A stretch of 64,000 nucleotides of DNA from JAVBSX01 sp051660685 (GCA_051660685.1 JBOFQB010000113.1:1-64000); one strand, 5' to 3'; shown: positions 16,763 to 26,496, counted from the first letter of the stretch. Program-made: numbers and translations. Notes: a model not told the origin generated them from the sequence alone.

Positions 16763-18661
16763 CTACTCCACATCCTCTTTATGTTCAATCTGTTTCCAAT
16801 AAGAATCAAATTGAAATGCCGGACTATTATCTCCGTCATGACAGGTGATACAGCTTTTTTGGGCATTTTCTAATTGGAGTCGGACCGCAAGTCGGGACTC
16901 GGCTTGCGCGGTTTTGTCTTTTCCCATTTCCGCTATTTTGTGCATTTCACCTGGTCCATGACATGATTCACAACCGACATCAACCAATTTCCCCGCATTT
17001 TCTCCTGCTGCAATGTTATAACCGCTTGTGTAAGGATAATGTTCAGCCGGATTCCAACCAACGACGTGACAACCGACACAATCCGGGTCAAAGGTGCGAG
17101 CAGGAACAGATGTTGTCGTTAACGACTTCCAAGCATTTGCATGTTTGCTTTTTTTCCAGACATCGTAAGATATTTCATGACAGGATTGACATTCTTTTGA
17201 TCCAATATACTTACCCAATTGGTCAAAACGAGGATGAACATAGTCCTTGATTCCCAAACCTTTAGGCCCTAATTCGCGCAACCGGTCTTGATAATCCTGC
17301 ATCATCTCCGTAATAATCGGCGAATTGGCATATCGTGAGTCAATTGCAACAGCTTGATACCGAACAGGATTCTTCGCGTCGTCAAAAACGCCAAGAACAA
17401 CCGCAAATTTACCTTTTTCGCCAACTTCGATGAAATATCGACCGTCAATGACCTTAGGTGCTTGTCGAGGAGGTTCAGCAGGGGGGTCAGAAACAACAAC
17501 GATACCGAATTTTTTCGGGAATGATTTGAGAAATTCCTCGGTTTCTTCCAGAACCTGACCTCTTTTTCCGTGAGAGATGAGAACGAGGTAGTCACAATTC
17601 TCCTTTTCCAAAGCAGGAAGGATTTCGCGGACACGGATAATGGGGTCGGTTTTAACGATTTCCTGATTGTCGATTTCCTCAAGAAGACCTTTGGTGATGA
17701 TCGAGACGACGCCGACTCGGATACCTCCTTGTTCGAGGACGAGGTAAGGGGCAATCATGCTTGGATTGAACTCAAAAGGGGCAATGTTAACAGCCGTAAA
17801 GGGACTTTTGACATCCGGGAGATTAACGGTCAAGGTTAACAATTCTTCAGCCGAAAAACGGAGTTCGTTTTTGCCAATTCCAATTGCGTCATACTTCATC
17901 TTACGGAGTGCTTCTGCAATGAAATGCAGCTTCAACTCAGCCTGTTTTCCCCCGAAATCGCCGCAAAAATCACCCCCGTCAATTGTGATAAGGGGCCAAC
18001 CTTTTTCACGCAGACTGCCAAGTAAGGAAAATCGTCGGGAAAGACCTCCTTTCATTTCGAGCATCCCGGCACAACCGCAAGGTTCGAGGTATCCTTCCAA
18101 AAAACCGGTAAAGACAAACGCAAATTTCGGTTGGGGCCAATTGACGAAGTATTCGCCGTTTTTCTTAATCGGGTCAAATGTTGTCGAGTCACTTTTCAAA
18201 TAGGTTTTCAGCTCCGAATCATCAAACGTGACCAGTTGTTGGTCAGACTGTCCCGCCAAATTAACTGTTGGTTGTGATAATTGACCCGTTTGAGAAGGTT
18301 GAGTTGGTTTGACTCCCCGCATCTGCCCTTCCTGTTGCTGTTCCGGTTCCGTCGTTGGAGTTGAATCCGCAATCGAATGATTATCGGGGAGAAATTGGAC
18401 CGTCGATGATTCTGTTTCAGGAGCCGATTCAGGGGTTGGAGCAAAACTGACATCTGAGGAGGGGTTGTCCGCAGATGTCAGTGTCGAAGAGGACAACGAA
18501 GACGGTGAAGACGAAGTGGACGAAGATGAAGAGGAAACAGAGGTCGAGACTGATTCTTGGGCAACGACCTGTTTGTCGATTTGGAGGACAGATCGTTGTT
18601 CGATTGTCCTCAGAAACAATACCAAAACAACAAAAAGCAGACAACAACGGAATATTCGCAT
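16763..18661 (-). CDS. Metallophosphatase-like domain fused to a tetraheme c-type cytochrome
   Basis: 632 residues. A signal peptide or anchor (1-25) is followed by a Ser/Thr/Pro/Gln-rich linker (about 30-150). A 5'-nucleotidase-like region (about 175-460) contains EPCGCAGMLEMKGGLSRR, TIDGGDFCGDF, GIGKNELRF and LISHGKRGQ. The C-terminal domain (about 480-632) has four CXXCH heme sites: CQSCH (about 490), CVGCH (about 527), CESCH (about 562) and CITCH (about 604). In the phosphatase part GNHE reads GKNE and no GHxH is seen, so hydrolysis is doubtful. Heme attachment implies a periplasmic electron-transfer role. Such architectures occur in planctomycetes and related phyla; the substrate is unknown. 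Confidence 0.75.
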   Translation of the reverse strand: MRIFRCCLLFVVLVLFLRTIEQRSVLQIDKQVVAQESVSTSVSSSSSSTSSSPSSLSSSTLTSADNPSSDVSFAPTPESAPETESSTVQFLPDNHSIADSTPTTEPEQQQEGQMRGVKPTQPSQTGQLSQPTVNLAGQSDQQLVTFDDSELKTYLKSDSTTFDPIKKNGEYFVNWPQPKFAFVFTGFLEGYLEPCGCAGMLEMKGGLSRRFSLLGSLREKGWPLITIDGGDFCGDFGGKQAELKLHFIAEALRKMKYDAIGIGKNELRFSAEELLTLTVNLPDVKSPFTAVNIAPFEFNPSMIAPYLVLEQGGIRVGVVSIITKGLLEEIDNQEIVKTDPIIRVREILPALEKENCDYLVLISHGKRGQVLEETEEFLKSFPKKFGIVVVSDPPAEPPRQAPKVIDGRYFIEVGEKGKFAVVLGVFDDAKNPVRYQAVAIDSRYANSPIITEMMQDYQDRLRELGPKGLGIKDYVHPRFDQLGKYIGSKECQSCHEISYDVWKKSKHANAWKSLTTTSVPARTFDPDCVGCHVVGWNPAEHYPYTSGYNIAAGENAGKLVDVGCESCHGPGEMHKIAEMGKDKTAQAESRLAVRLQLENAQKSCITCHDGDNSPAFQFDSYWKQIEHKEDVE

Positions 18662-18847
18662 AGAGTCCAGTTTGCAGGGACGTTGTTTTGCGGAAAAACG
18701 TCGAACTTGAATAGGTCAAGGTTGATTGGACGGTCGCTACAACTCTTCGCAAACACTTTGCGATTTCCCGTTCTGCGTGTTCAGCGTCGGAAAGGTCAAG
18801 TCGGAAATGTCAAACCGTCCGAAGTAGACTTCAGTTGATTCCGAATA

Positions 18848-20845
18848 CTATCTTGATTCGGATTGATTCTCAGCATGATCGGCTTTCTGCAAGGAGGACG
18901 GACACAGAACCAACAAATCCCTGTTTTTGAGAAAATAAGGAACTGTCCGTTCAACGGTCCAAGTGTTTCGCAACCGATCACGAAGAACATGATCGTAATT
19001 ATACACGGAAGTAATCAAACGAAAAGACGAAAGGGACGGTTCTGCGCTAATTTGTTCAAGAAGTCGTTCCAATTCTTCTGTCTGCTCATTAGTAAATTTC
19101 TTAATGGACTGTCCCGAATAAAGGACCCAACTCGGTTCTAATACGCCAAATGAAATGAAACGTTCGTGTTGATTTTTTGGCAAAAACGTCGTTCTTGAAC
19201 ATTCTTCCGAAACGACCGGATTCACAACCTGTTGTGAAACACTTGCTGCACCCCATTGATACACAACGATGAGGAACAAATAGGACGTGACCGCAAAAAC
19301 AAGGGCTTGTTGGGGTCGATTGGAAATGTTTTTTGAGCTGTTTGTGTTGGACAAGGCAAGTCGCAGACCAATTGCACCTCCTAAAACAAGGGTTCCTCCT
19401 AAAGTAAGCGGGAGAAGGGTTCCAAGAGTCGGAAGAAAAAGAGAGCAGAGAACGAGAAACGTCGTTGAAATAATGATTCCGACGGAAATCATCATAACCC
19501 AAATGGTTGGGGTCCAAAACGGGGCGAGTCGATCCCGATTGCGACTCCATTTTTCAAAATAAGCAGCATACAGAATCGCCAACATCGGGAACATCGGCGC
19601 AATATAATGCGGCAATTTGGTCCGAACACAGGTAAAAAAGACGATATAAAACAAAACGGCAATCCAACAAAAATGGTAAGCATTCCGTCGTTGCGCCGAA
19701 AGTTTTGTGCGGAATAACTGTCGAAACATGTCGATTAAAAACGGAATCAGCAAAAGTGACCAAGGAAAAGTTCCGAACAGCAAAGCAGCCGGATAAAACC
19801 AGATTCCCCCGGAATGTCCTTCCATTGTCCCTTGCGCTCTTCCCAAATTGTGAACAAAGAAGAATTGTTCCGACCAACCCCAATTTGTTTCAAAACCAAC
19901 CAACAAATACCAGGGACCGGCAATCAGCAACAAAACGGCTAAACCGAGCAACAGTTGCAATTGCAAAACGGCTGCAAAACAGGAGAGAACAACAACCCGA
20001 ATGAACGGAATGATTTTGTGAACCAATCGTGATCCGCTGTATTGCTGCATTCCGTCTTTACTGTTTTGCAACACAAGAAACAAACCGAGAACGGTGATTG
20101 GAAAGACACCTCCTGCCGGACCTTTTGCGAGGACGGAGATGCAAAGCGAACCGTAAAGCAGCAGACTCTGACCAATCGTCAATGTCCGTTCGGAAGAACT
20201 GTTGAGCAATCGTCGGGACAACGACGGTTTTCGCTCTTTCCCAGATTGATTGCTCCCTTGATTGGGGGAAAATCGGAAGTCGGGAATGGAATAGACAAAG
20301 ACGAGCATTGCGGCTGTTATACCGAAAATAAAGTAAGCATCACATGTTGCACCTCTCGCTTCAAGAACAAAAACCAGCATGGTTGCGAGAATGAAGCCGG
20401 AATAGAAGCTGATTTTCCGTCCAAACAGCCGTAATGCAAGAAAATAGGTCAAGAGGACAGTACCAATACTGAACAAGCCGGACGGAAATCGGGCTGCAAA
20501 TTCATTCAGGCCGAACAGGGAGAAGGAGACCAACATTCCCCAAAAGACCAGAATGGGTTTATCTCCGTACAAACTGTAATACTCGGATGCAATCGGGATC
20601 ATCCCCGATTTGACCATTTCCGACTGTCCCAAAAACTCTTCAGCAAGCGGTTCCGCCCAATATGTCGGACCATTATAAACCGGAACCGTCCATTCCTGAC
20701 TTCGATACATGTCTCTTGCAATAGACGCAAAATAGGCTTCATCGAAGTCCCAAAGAGCCGAACTCCCCAAAAAACCGTAATAGAGGACAGAACAGAGAGC
20801 GATCAGGAGCAGGATGCTCAAGAGGGACGAAAATTTCTGAACCAC
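18848..20845 (-). CDS. Glycosyltransferase family 39 (ArnT/PMT-like) membrane protein
   Basis: The start is set at GTG 20845, six bases after an AGGAG site; a TTG at 20851 is also in frame. 665 residues with about 11 hydrophobic helices. After the first helix comes the DFDEAYFASIARDM loop, whose Asp/Glu pair is the catalytic signature of GT39, then KPILVFWGMLVS and AARFPSGLF as in ArnT. The C-terminal part is soluble. The family moves sugars from a polyprenyl phosphate donor to lipid A or proteins on the periplasmic side; the acceptor here is unknown. It lies upstream of the cytochrome gene on the same strand with a 186-base gap, so co-transcription is possible but not evident. Confidence 0.8.
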   Translation of the reverse strand: MVQKFSSLLSILLLIALCSVLYYGFLGSSALWDFDEAYFASIARDMYRSQEWTVPVYNGPTYWAEPLAEEFLGQSEMVKSGMIPIASEYYSLYGDKPILVFWGMLVSFSLFGLNEFAARFPSGLFSIGTVLLTYFLALRLFGRKISFYSGFILATMLVFVLEARGATCDAYFIFGITAAMLVFVYSIPDFRFSPNQGSNQSGKERKPSLSRRLLNSSSERTLTIGQSLLLYGSLCISVLAKGPAGGVFPITVLGLFLVLQNSKDGMQQYSGSRLVHKIIPFIRVVVLSCFAAVLQLQLLLGLAVLLLIAGPWYLLVGFETNWGWSEQFFFVHNLGRAQGTMEGHSGGIWFYPAALLFGTFPWSLLLIPFLIDMFRQLFRTKLSAQRRNAYHFCWIAVLFYIVFFTCVRTKLPHYIAPMFPMLAILYAAYFEKWSRNRDRLAPFWTPTIWVMMISVGIIISTTFLVLCSLFLPTLGTLLPLTLGGTLVLGGAIGLRLALSNTNSSKNISNRPQQALVFAVTSYLFLIVVYQWGAASVSQQVVNPVVSEECSRTTFLPKNQHERFISFGVLEPSWVLYSGQSIKKFTNEQTEELERLLEQISAEPSLSSFRLITSVYNYDHVLRDRLRNTWTVERTVPYFLKNRDLLVLCPSSLQKADHAENQSESR

Positions 20846-20962
20846 AATCAACTCCTTTCGATTTCCGACAATCGGTTTGTGTACGACGGATCAACACGCA
20901 GAAATGAGAGTCAAGGGGATAACATAATAGTGAACCTTCTCGATAATCCCCGTCTTAACTCA

Positions 20963-20993
20963 ATCTCTGCGTCCTCAGCGTCTCTGCGAGAAA
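20963..20993. repeat. Solo copy of the CTCTGCGTCCTCAGCG repeat
   Basis: The motif CTCTGCGTCCTCAGCG followed by TCTCTGCGAGAAAC lies between the glycosyltransferase and ATP sulfurylase genes. Related copies are at 22736-22768, 34569-34638 (paired) and 53377-53406. No coding role. Confidence 0.65.
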
Positions 20994-21026
20994 CATCCCC
21001 CAAAACAAGTTTGCTGTTCTCTTGCT

Positions 21027-21071
21027 CATCCCATATCCCTATCCCCAATCCTCTATTCCCAATCCCCTACT
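21027..21071. repeat. C-rich heptad repeat at the end of sat
   Basis: Units such as TATCCCTATCCCCAATC run into the 3' end of the ATP sulfurylase gene. Read on the minus strand they are GGGGATTGGGAATAG units, and the gene's TAG stop (21069-21067) is the TAG of the first unit. Confidence 0.7.
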
Positions 21072-22326
21072 CTTGACTCATTGCGTGAGCAAGAATTCGA
21101 GACGTACTTGGCCGCATAATTCGCGGGTCAACCTCTTTTCCTTCCAAAAGCGTCTTACGAACCTCTTTCCCAGAAATGAAAACGGGTTTCTCTTCCTTAT
21201 GATTGTCCATTAAATCAACCCGACCAACCGATTCGTAATAGGCCGCAAAACCAACATTGAGCGGTTGCAGTTTCAAATCACCCCCAAGATGCTTAAAAAT
21301 CTCCTGAGCATCAAAATCACCCCAAATCGCACTTCCGTCATGATAAGGAGCATCGGCATGTTTCCGACCAATAATCAAATCCGTAAAACCAAAATTCTGT
21401 CGGTAAATGGCGTGCATGACCGCTTCTTTCGGTCCCCCGTAAAACATCTTGATGTCCAAACCCAAAAGAAGGACCCGATCAGGAACAGCTCCTCCCAACT
21501 TCTTCCAGAGTTCAACATCACTGTCCCCCTCGCCAAGAACACGATCCGAAATCAACCGTTCATACGTTTGCATTCGGATTTCTGCGTTGACATCATCCCC
21601 TTTGGTTTCGCCAAGAAGCGGGTTCAAACAGGCTCCTGCATTGTGTCCGGCCCGCAATAAGGTTTCCAAACCGTAAACCAAAGCGTATTCATGAGCGCGA
21701 TGCAACGGATTTCGGGTCTGAAAAGCAACAACCCTTTCCCAACCTTTGTCGTCAAGCAGTCGACGGACGTCATAAGGAGACAGAACGTACTTCCCAAATG
21801 CCGGGTTTTTCGGTTGTGGAAGAACCCGAATCCTCCCCCCAACCAAATGTGTCTTATCTGCATCCTGTATCAAAACCATATCCGCGCCCGGATGATCTGT
21901 CCGATCTGTCAAATAAACACTTTTCAAATAACGCATTTTTTCCCAAGGAAAAACGTCGGCAATCTCAAGAATCGCAACGATGTCATTCAGGGAATTGACA
22001 AGAGCGACATCTTGACCCGCCTTGATCGTTTTCGACATCTCTTCTGTAATCGGCAACGAAATCGGAATCGTCCAAGCGTATTTTTTTCCGTTCGACTCAA
22101 TCACCGATTCGTCCAAAACCCGATTGTAAACATCGGAATTCATAGGACCAACAAGCGGGCTAAGTCCCCCGTCTCCAAAGCGATAGACACTTGAAAGATC
22201 AGCATCACTAACCGGCACTTTCGGCAATGTTGCTGCTTTCTTATTAAATTCCTCGATTTCATTTTTGGCGACAATGCGGCAAACCGGTTCGTTCAAACCG
22301 CCGTGAGGGGCAATCAATCCAGACAT
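21067..22326 (-). CDS. sat: Sulfate adenylyltransferase (ATP sulfurylase)
   Basis: The ATG at 22326 (MSGLIAPHGG) is preferred; the frame extends 17 codons further but homologues begin near this Pro-His-Gly-Gly motif. 419 residues. Active-site motifs are QTRNPLHRAHEY, matching QxRNPxHxxHE, and GRKHADAPYHDG, the GRDHAG-like loop. It condenses ATP and sulfate to adenosine 5'-phosphosulfate in the cytoplasm, the first step of sulfate assimilation or, run in reverse, of sulfide oxidation. There is no APS kinase domain and no cys genes are adjacent, so the pathway direction cannot be told from the window. The last codons and stop lie in a G-heptad repeat. Confidence 0.93.
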   Translation of the reverse strand: MSGLIAPHGGLNEPVCRIVAKNEIEEFNKKAATLPKVPVSDADLSSVYRFGDGGLSPLVGPMNSDVYNRVLDESVIESNGKKYAWTIPISLPITEEMSKTIKAGQDVALVNSLNDIVAILEIADVFPWEKMRYLKSVYLTDRTDHPGADMVLIQDADKTHLVGGRIRVLPQPKNPAFGKYVLSPYDVRRLLDDKGWERVVAFQTRNPLHRAHEYALVYGLETLLRAGHNAGACLNPLLGETKGDDVNAEIRMQTYERLISDRVLGEGDSDVELWKKLGGAVPDRVLLLGLDIKMFYGGPKEAVMHAIYRQNFGFTDLIIGRKHADAPYHDGSAIWGDFDAQEIFKHLGGDLKLQPLNVGFAAYYESVGRVDLMDNHKEEKPVFISGKEVRKTLLEGKEVDPRIMRPSTSRILAHAMSQE

Positions 22327-22978
22327 GAGCGTTACTAACTGTAAGACAGTAAAAATGGAGGAAAAAAAGTACGTCAAAAGGTCCTTGATTCTGTTTCCAA
22401 CCTGAACGACTCAACATTGAACCGAACAGGATCAAGCGGCAAAAAACGCCGAGCATCAAAACAGTTCATCTCAAGAAAACAAATACTCTCTGCCCAGTAT
22501 AGGGTATCTGAAATGGTTTTGAACCCCCTCCCAAAAGGACGGAGGGGCAAAGTGTAAAGGAAAAAGGGGTAATTTGTGATAAATGTACTGAATGACTCGA
22601 ATGAGCGGAATATAACGACAGTCTCTCTCGCAACACTTGCCGGGTTTTGCAGAAAAGCGGAAAATAGGGAGAATTCAAAATACACAAAACAGGAAAACTG
22701 TTTGTTGGATGTTCCGTCCTAAAATCATCCGCCCAATCTCTGCGTCCTCAGCGTCTCGGCGAGCAACATCTCCCCAAAACAATTTCGCCGTCTCTCTTCT
22801 CTCTTGGTCAAAGTCGAGGAGATTTGACGGAGAAAAAAAATGACGAACTGTCAAAGGACACAAAATAACCCCAACTTTTCTTCCCCCCTTTCTTCTCCTC
22901 CTATTCAACATTCTTCTTTCTGTCTCTTTCCGCAGATCGAACCGGCTAAAATATTTTTCCTATTTTGTGAAAATTTTC
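22327..22978. other. Long intergenic region between sat and pilT
   Basis: About 650 bases without a credible gene. It holds a G/C hairpin CCCCTCC...GGAGGGG near 22529-22552, a solo CTCTGCGTCCTCAGCG repeat (22736-22768) and AT-rich sequence toward pilT. Short open frames on both strands have no recognisable protein features. A regulatory leader for sat on its 5' side is possible but no known riboswitch pattern is seen. Confidence 0.4.
22736..22768. repeat. Solo copy of the CTCTGCGTCCTCAGCG repeat
   Basis: AATCTCTGCGTCCTCAGCG followed by TCTCGGCGAGCAACATC, nearly the same as the copy at 20963. It is unpaired and lies in the sat-pilT gap. Confidence 0.6.
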
Positions 22979-23006
22979 TTGCATTTTCCTTTGAAACAGG
23001 TATCAT
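22979..23006 (+). promoter_or_regulatory. Sigma-70-type promoter before pilT
   Basis: TTGCAT (22979-22984), spacer 16, TATCAT (23001-23006), with an AT-rich upstream tract. It lies about 140 bases before pilT, leaving a fair-sized leader. It could drive the whole secretion/pilus cluster. Confidence 0.5.
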
Positions 23007-23146
23007 AAAAGTATAAGAGACAGAGATTCGTACTAGAAGAAAGCCAAAATCGCAAGACACTTGGGCAACTGTACTTTTTTCAAAATGTGGCGTGATCCCG
23101 ATGTTTTGTGGATTTCAGCCAATAATGACCTGAAACTATCGTCTTA

Positions 23147-24298
23147 ATGAGTACCATTCTAATTGACAAACTGTTGGAAACGGTCGTCGTTCGCGGGGCG
23201 AGCGATTTGCATATCGCAGTCGGTCAACCCCCCGTTCTCCGTTTACACGGTCGCCTTGTTAAACTCGAAACCAAAGTCCTTCAACCGGAAGATACGGTTT
23301 CGCTGATGAAAAGTATCACCCCTGAACGTTGTCAACAGGAATTGCAACAGACAGGTAGTACCGACTTCGGTTTTGCATTTGGGGACAAAGCCCGATTCCG
23401 TGTTTCGGTGTTCAAACAGCGTGGTAATACGGGTATGGTGTTGCGACAGATTCCGAATAAGTTGCTCAGCATGGAAGACCTGAACACCCCCCCGGTTATG
23501 AAGGACCTGATTCATCGACCGCGCGGTTTGATTTTGGTGACGGGACCAACTGGTTCGGGGAAATCGACGACATTAGCAGCCTGTGTCGATCATTTGAATC
23601 GGAATGTGGATCACCATATTATAACGATTGAGGACCCGATTGAATTTTATCATTATCACAAGAAGTCAACGGTCAATCAACGTGAAGTCGGGGTCGATGT
23701 TCCGACCTTTGCAGAAGCGATTCGTCGGGCGTTACGTCAGGACCCGGATGTGATTTTGGTTGGGGAACTTCGAGACCTTGAAACGATTGAAGCGGCGATT
23801 ACGGCTGCTGAAACAGGTCACGTCGTCTTTGGGACGCTTCACACATCGAGTGCAGCCGGAACAATCAGTCGTATTATTGACGTTTTTCCGACGACGCAAC
23901 AGGATCAGATCAGGACGCAGCTCTCGACTTCGATTGTGGGAATTCTGGCCCAACAGTTACTCCCCCGAATTCAAGGTGGTCGTGTTGCGGCGTATGAAAT
24001 GCTCGTAGTGACATCAGCAATTGCGAACCTGATTCGAGAGAACAAGACATTCCGTATTAACTCCTCGATTCAAACCGGGCAAAAGCAGGGGATGCAGTTG
24101 TTGGACGACCATTTGTTCCGTCTCGTTCGGGATGGTGTTGTGACGAAAGAAGAGGCTCTCGCAAAAGCGAATATTCCTGACATGCTCATTGCGAAGATTG
24201 CGCAATGGGAATCAGGTGCTGTTTACGAGGATGAAGAGGGTGGAGAGGACGAAGAAGATGTCAAACCGGTCAAAAAATCAATGTTTGGCAAAAAATAG
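23147..24298 (+). CDS. pilT: Type IV pilus retraction ATPase PilT
   Basis: 383 residues with the PilT layout. An N-terminal PAS-like part (ASDLHIAVGQPPVLRLHG, 18-35) precedes the RecA-like core: Walker A GPTGSGKST (133-141), Asp box IITIEDPIEF, Walker B DPDVILVGELRDLET, and a His box with HVVFGTLHTSSAAGTI. The AIRRALRQDPD segment is typical. It powers pilus retraction at the inner membrane as a hexamer. The acidic tail (EDEEGGEDEEDVKPVKK) is an addition beyond the usual end. It is first in a plus-strand run with gspE, gspF and prepilins, which supports a joint pilus or pseudopilus machine. Confidence 0.9.
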   Translation: MSTILIDKLLETVVVRGASDLHIAVGQPPVLRLHGRLVKLETKVLQPEDTVSLMKSITPERCQQELQQTGSTDFGFAFGDKARFRVSVFKQRGNTGMVLRQIPNKLLSMEDLNTPPVMKDLIHRPRGLILVTGPTGSGKSTTLAACVDHLNRNVDHHIITIEDPIEFYHYHKKSTVNQREVGVDVPTFAEAIRRALRQDPDVILVGELRDLETIEAAITAAETGHVVFGTLHTSSAAGTISRIIDVFPTTQQDQIRTQLSTSIVGILAQQLLPRIQGGRVAAYEMLVVTSAIANLIRENKTFRINSSIQTGQKQGMQLLDDHLFRLVRDGVVTKEEALAKANIPDMLIAKIAQWESGAVYEDEEGGEDEEDVKPVKKSMFGKK

Positions 24299-24437
24299 TT
24301 GAGCCGAGGAACAACGTTCCTCGTGTAATGTTTAGCTGAACAACGAGTTGAGCGAAAGGTTCGGTTGGGTCGTGAAACAACACACCATCTGTAGAATAAC
24401 ATGAGGACGCGCAATACATTGTATTCGCCGTTCAAGC
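24298..24437. repeat. Decayed REPs between pilT and gspE
   Basis: Forward REP with GGAAC stem and AAC loop (GAGCCGAGGAAC, GTTCCTCGTGTAAT, 24298-24329), then a second damaged half GTTTAGCTGAACAACG, and at 24411-24437 a damaged reverse half ACGCGCAATACATTGTATTC. They fill the whole gap. Confidence 0.65.
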
Positions 24438-24447
24438 AGGAGAGGAA

Positions 24448-26163
24448 ATGTCAGTACGTCGTCTAGGTCAGGTCCTTGTGGACCTCGGTTATCTCAACGA
24501 AGAGCAACTGGAACGAGTTGTCGAGGAGCAGCGTTTTCGCTCCGAAGAAAAACTCGGCCAAATTGCCGTCTCTCTCGGTATGTTCGGCGAGGAACAACTC
24601 GCTCAAGCATTGGCCGAACAATTGGGGTTACAGATTATCCATCTTTCCGATATTACCATTCCTCCCGAAGTTTTGTCCCATTTGACAGAACCTATGGCGC
24701 AGGTGTATAAGGTAATTCCGGTCAGTTTCAAGAATGAGGTGTTGACAGTTGCGACGAGTGAGCCGCAAAATTTGAGTATTCTGGATGAATTGCGCAATTT
24801 TCTTGGATACCGAATACGGGCGGTTGTGACGACTTCGCGGGACATTCTGGATGCTCTTGGGCGGTATTATGCGTCAGATGCTGAGAGTGTCGAGACGATC
24901 ATTCATGCAATGGAGAGTGATTCGGAGTTTCAGGACGCAATGGATGCAATGGAGTCCGGGGGTGAGATTGACATTGCAAGTGTTGAGGCGATGAGCGAGA
25001 GTGCGCCGGTTCGGAAGTTGCTCAACATGGTTTTTTTACTCGGGATCAGGGATCATGCGAGCGACTTGCATTTTGAGCCGTTTGAAGATGAGTTCAAAAT
25101 ACGGATTAAGGCGGACGGGACGTTGTATGAAATGGTTCCACCTCCCCGGCATTTAGCGTCGGCAATCACAACGCGAATCAAGGTGATGTCAAAACTCGAC
25201 ATTGCCGAACGACGTCTTCCCCAAGATGGTCGTATCCGGCTCAATGTCGGAGGAAGCCCTATCGATCTCCGGGTCAGCGTCCTCCCAACCCTTTTCGGCG
25301 AAAGTGTCGTCTGCCGAATTCTCGACAAATCGGTCGTTATGCTGAATCTGGACAAAGTGGGAATGGACCCCGTTGTTCTGAAAAGTTTCCGCAAAGTGAT
25401 TGAACGTCCTAACGGTATTGTTTTGGTGACGGGACCGACCGGAAGTGGTAAAACGACGACGCTTTATGCGGCCCTTGCCGAGTTAAATGTTATTTCGGAA
25501 AAACTGATGACGACCGAGGACCCTGTTGAGTACGACATGGACGGGATCATTCAGATGCCGATTGACGCGGAGATCGGGAACACTTTTGCGCAGTGTCTTC
25601 GTTCGATTTTGCGGCAGGACCCTGATAAGATTCTGGTTGGAGAGATACGGGATAAGGAGACGGCGGACATTGCGATACAGGCCTCTTTGACCGGTCACTT
25701 GGTGTTCAGTACGTTGCACACAAATGATGCACCGAGCACGATTACACGGTTGCGGGACATGGGAATCCAACCGTTTATGATAACGGCAACGCTTGAATCG
25801 ATTTTGGCCCAACGACTGGTCCGTAAAATCTGCACAGAATGTCGTGAAACGTATCAACCGGCGCAGGACCAGATATACGAACTGGAATTGAAGCCGGAAG
25901 ACATTGTGGGGAAGAAGTTTTATCGAGGTCGAGGTTGTGTGCATTGCAACAACACGGGATACAAGGGCCGAACGGCGATCCATGAATTTTTGATTGCGAA
26001 TGACGAGATCAGGGCGTTAATCAACGCAGGAGCGTCAGCGGCGGACATCAGGACGGCTGCGCAACGGGCGGGGATGTTGACCTTGCGCAGTGCGGGGATG
26101 CAAAAGGTGTACGATGGAGTCTCGACGATGGACGAAGTTGTCCGCGAAACCGTCCTCGAATAA
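24448..26163 (+). CDS. gspE: Type II secretion/type IV pilus assembly ATPase (GspE/PilB)
   Basis: 571 residues. An N-terminal GspE_N/MshE domain (1-150; RRLGQVLVDLGYLNEEQLE) is followed by the ATPase: ASDLHFEPFEDEFKIRIKAD, Walker A GPTGSGKTT (329-337), Asp box TTEDPVEYDMDGI, Walker B PDKILVGEIRDKETA and STLHTNDAPSTITRL. A zinc-binding tetracysteine module (CTECRETY and CVHCNNTGYKG, about 461-500) marks an extension-type ATPase. The start ATG 24448 follows AGGAGAGGAA. It would polymerise the pseudopilins encoded downstream, working on GspF. It is separated from gspF by an inserted three-gene module. Confidence 0.9.
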   Translation: MSVRRLGQVLVDLGYLNEEQLERVVEEQRFRSEEKLGQIAVSLGMFGEEQLAQALAEQLGLQIIHLSDITIPPEVLSHLTEPMAQVYKVIPVSFKNEVLTVATSEPQNLSILDELRNFLGYRIRAVVTTSRDILDALGRYYASDAESVETIIHAMESDSEFQDAMDAMESGGEIDIASVEAMSESAPVRKLLNMVFLLGIRDHASDLHFEPFEDEFKIRIKADGTLYEMVPPPRHLASAITTRIKVMSKLDIAERRLPQDGRIRLNVGGSPIDLRVSVLPTLFGESVVCRILDKSVVMLNLDKVGMDPVVLKSFRKVIERPNGIVLVTGPTGSGKTTTLYAALAELNVISEKLMTTEDPVEYDMDGIIQMPIDAEIGNTFAQCLRSILRQDPDKILVGEIRDKETADIAIQASLTGHLVFSTLHTNDAPSTITRLRDMGIQPFMITATLESILAQRLVRKICTECRETYQPAQDQIYELELKPEDIVGKKFYRGRGCVHCNNTGYKGRTAIHEFLIANDEIRALINAGASAADIRTAAQRAGMLTLRSAGMQKVYDGVSTMDEVVRETVLE

Positions 26164-26167
26164 TATT

Positions 26168-26264
26168 GTTTAGCCGAGGAACATCGTTCCGCGCGTAATG
26201 AAAATAAAAAAAGCGCGCGGTACGTTGTACACGCGGCTAAACGGGGAATGTTCCGCGCGTATTA
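26168..26264. repeat. REP pair (BIME) with third half, after gspE
   Basis: Forward REP with GGAAC stem and ATC loop (26168-26199), reverse REP with GTAC stem and GTT loop (26212-26242), then GGGGAATGTTCCGCGCGTATT (26243-26263), a half REP in forward orientation. The same three-part order occurs at 29743-29841 and 30460-30543. Confidence 0.85.
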
Positions 26265-26277
26265 AAAAGGAGAAAAG

Positions 26278-26484
26278 ATGCAGGTACTCATCCAGATTCC
26301 TGAACACCAGACGAGACGGGTCCTCGAAACCCTTGCTGGTTTTGCCGGGGTCCATACGCAAATTCTCTCCAGTGAGAAAACAACTTTGCGGGAAGAACTG
26401 TTGGAAGCACTCCGCGATGTTCGTCTGGACAAAAAAGGTTGCGGGACATGTCGTAACGTGGATGAGTTGATCGATGAACTTTAA
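26278..26484 (+). CDS. Small antitoxin-like protein, 68 residues
   Basis: The ATG follows a strong AAAGGAG site. The sequence starts MQVLIQIPEHQTRRVLETL, with beta-then-helix character, and ends with ALRDVRLDKKGCGTCRNVDELIDEL-type composition, where the closing xxELIDEL resembles the C-termini of many small antitoxins. No family is assigned with certainty. It is the first of three small genes (with DUF4160 and DUF2442) set between gspE and gspF and may be part of a toxin-antitoxin-like module. CGTC offers a two-cysteine pair. Confidence 0.6.
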   Translation: MQVLIQIPEHQTRRVLETLAGFAGVHTQILSSEKTTLREELLEALRDVRLDKKGCGTCRNVDELIDEL

Positions 26485-26496
26485 TGTCAAAGAAAA

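Noticed and set aside
22327..23146. Riboswitch upstream of sat
   Set aside because: Only a GC hairpin is seen; no known conserved core such as a SAM-type motif could be matched.
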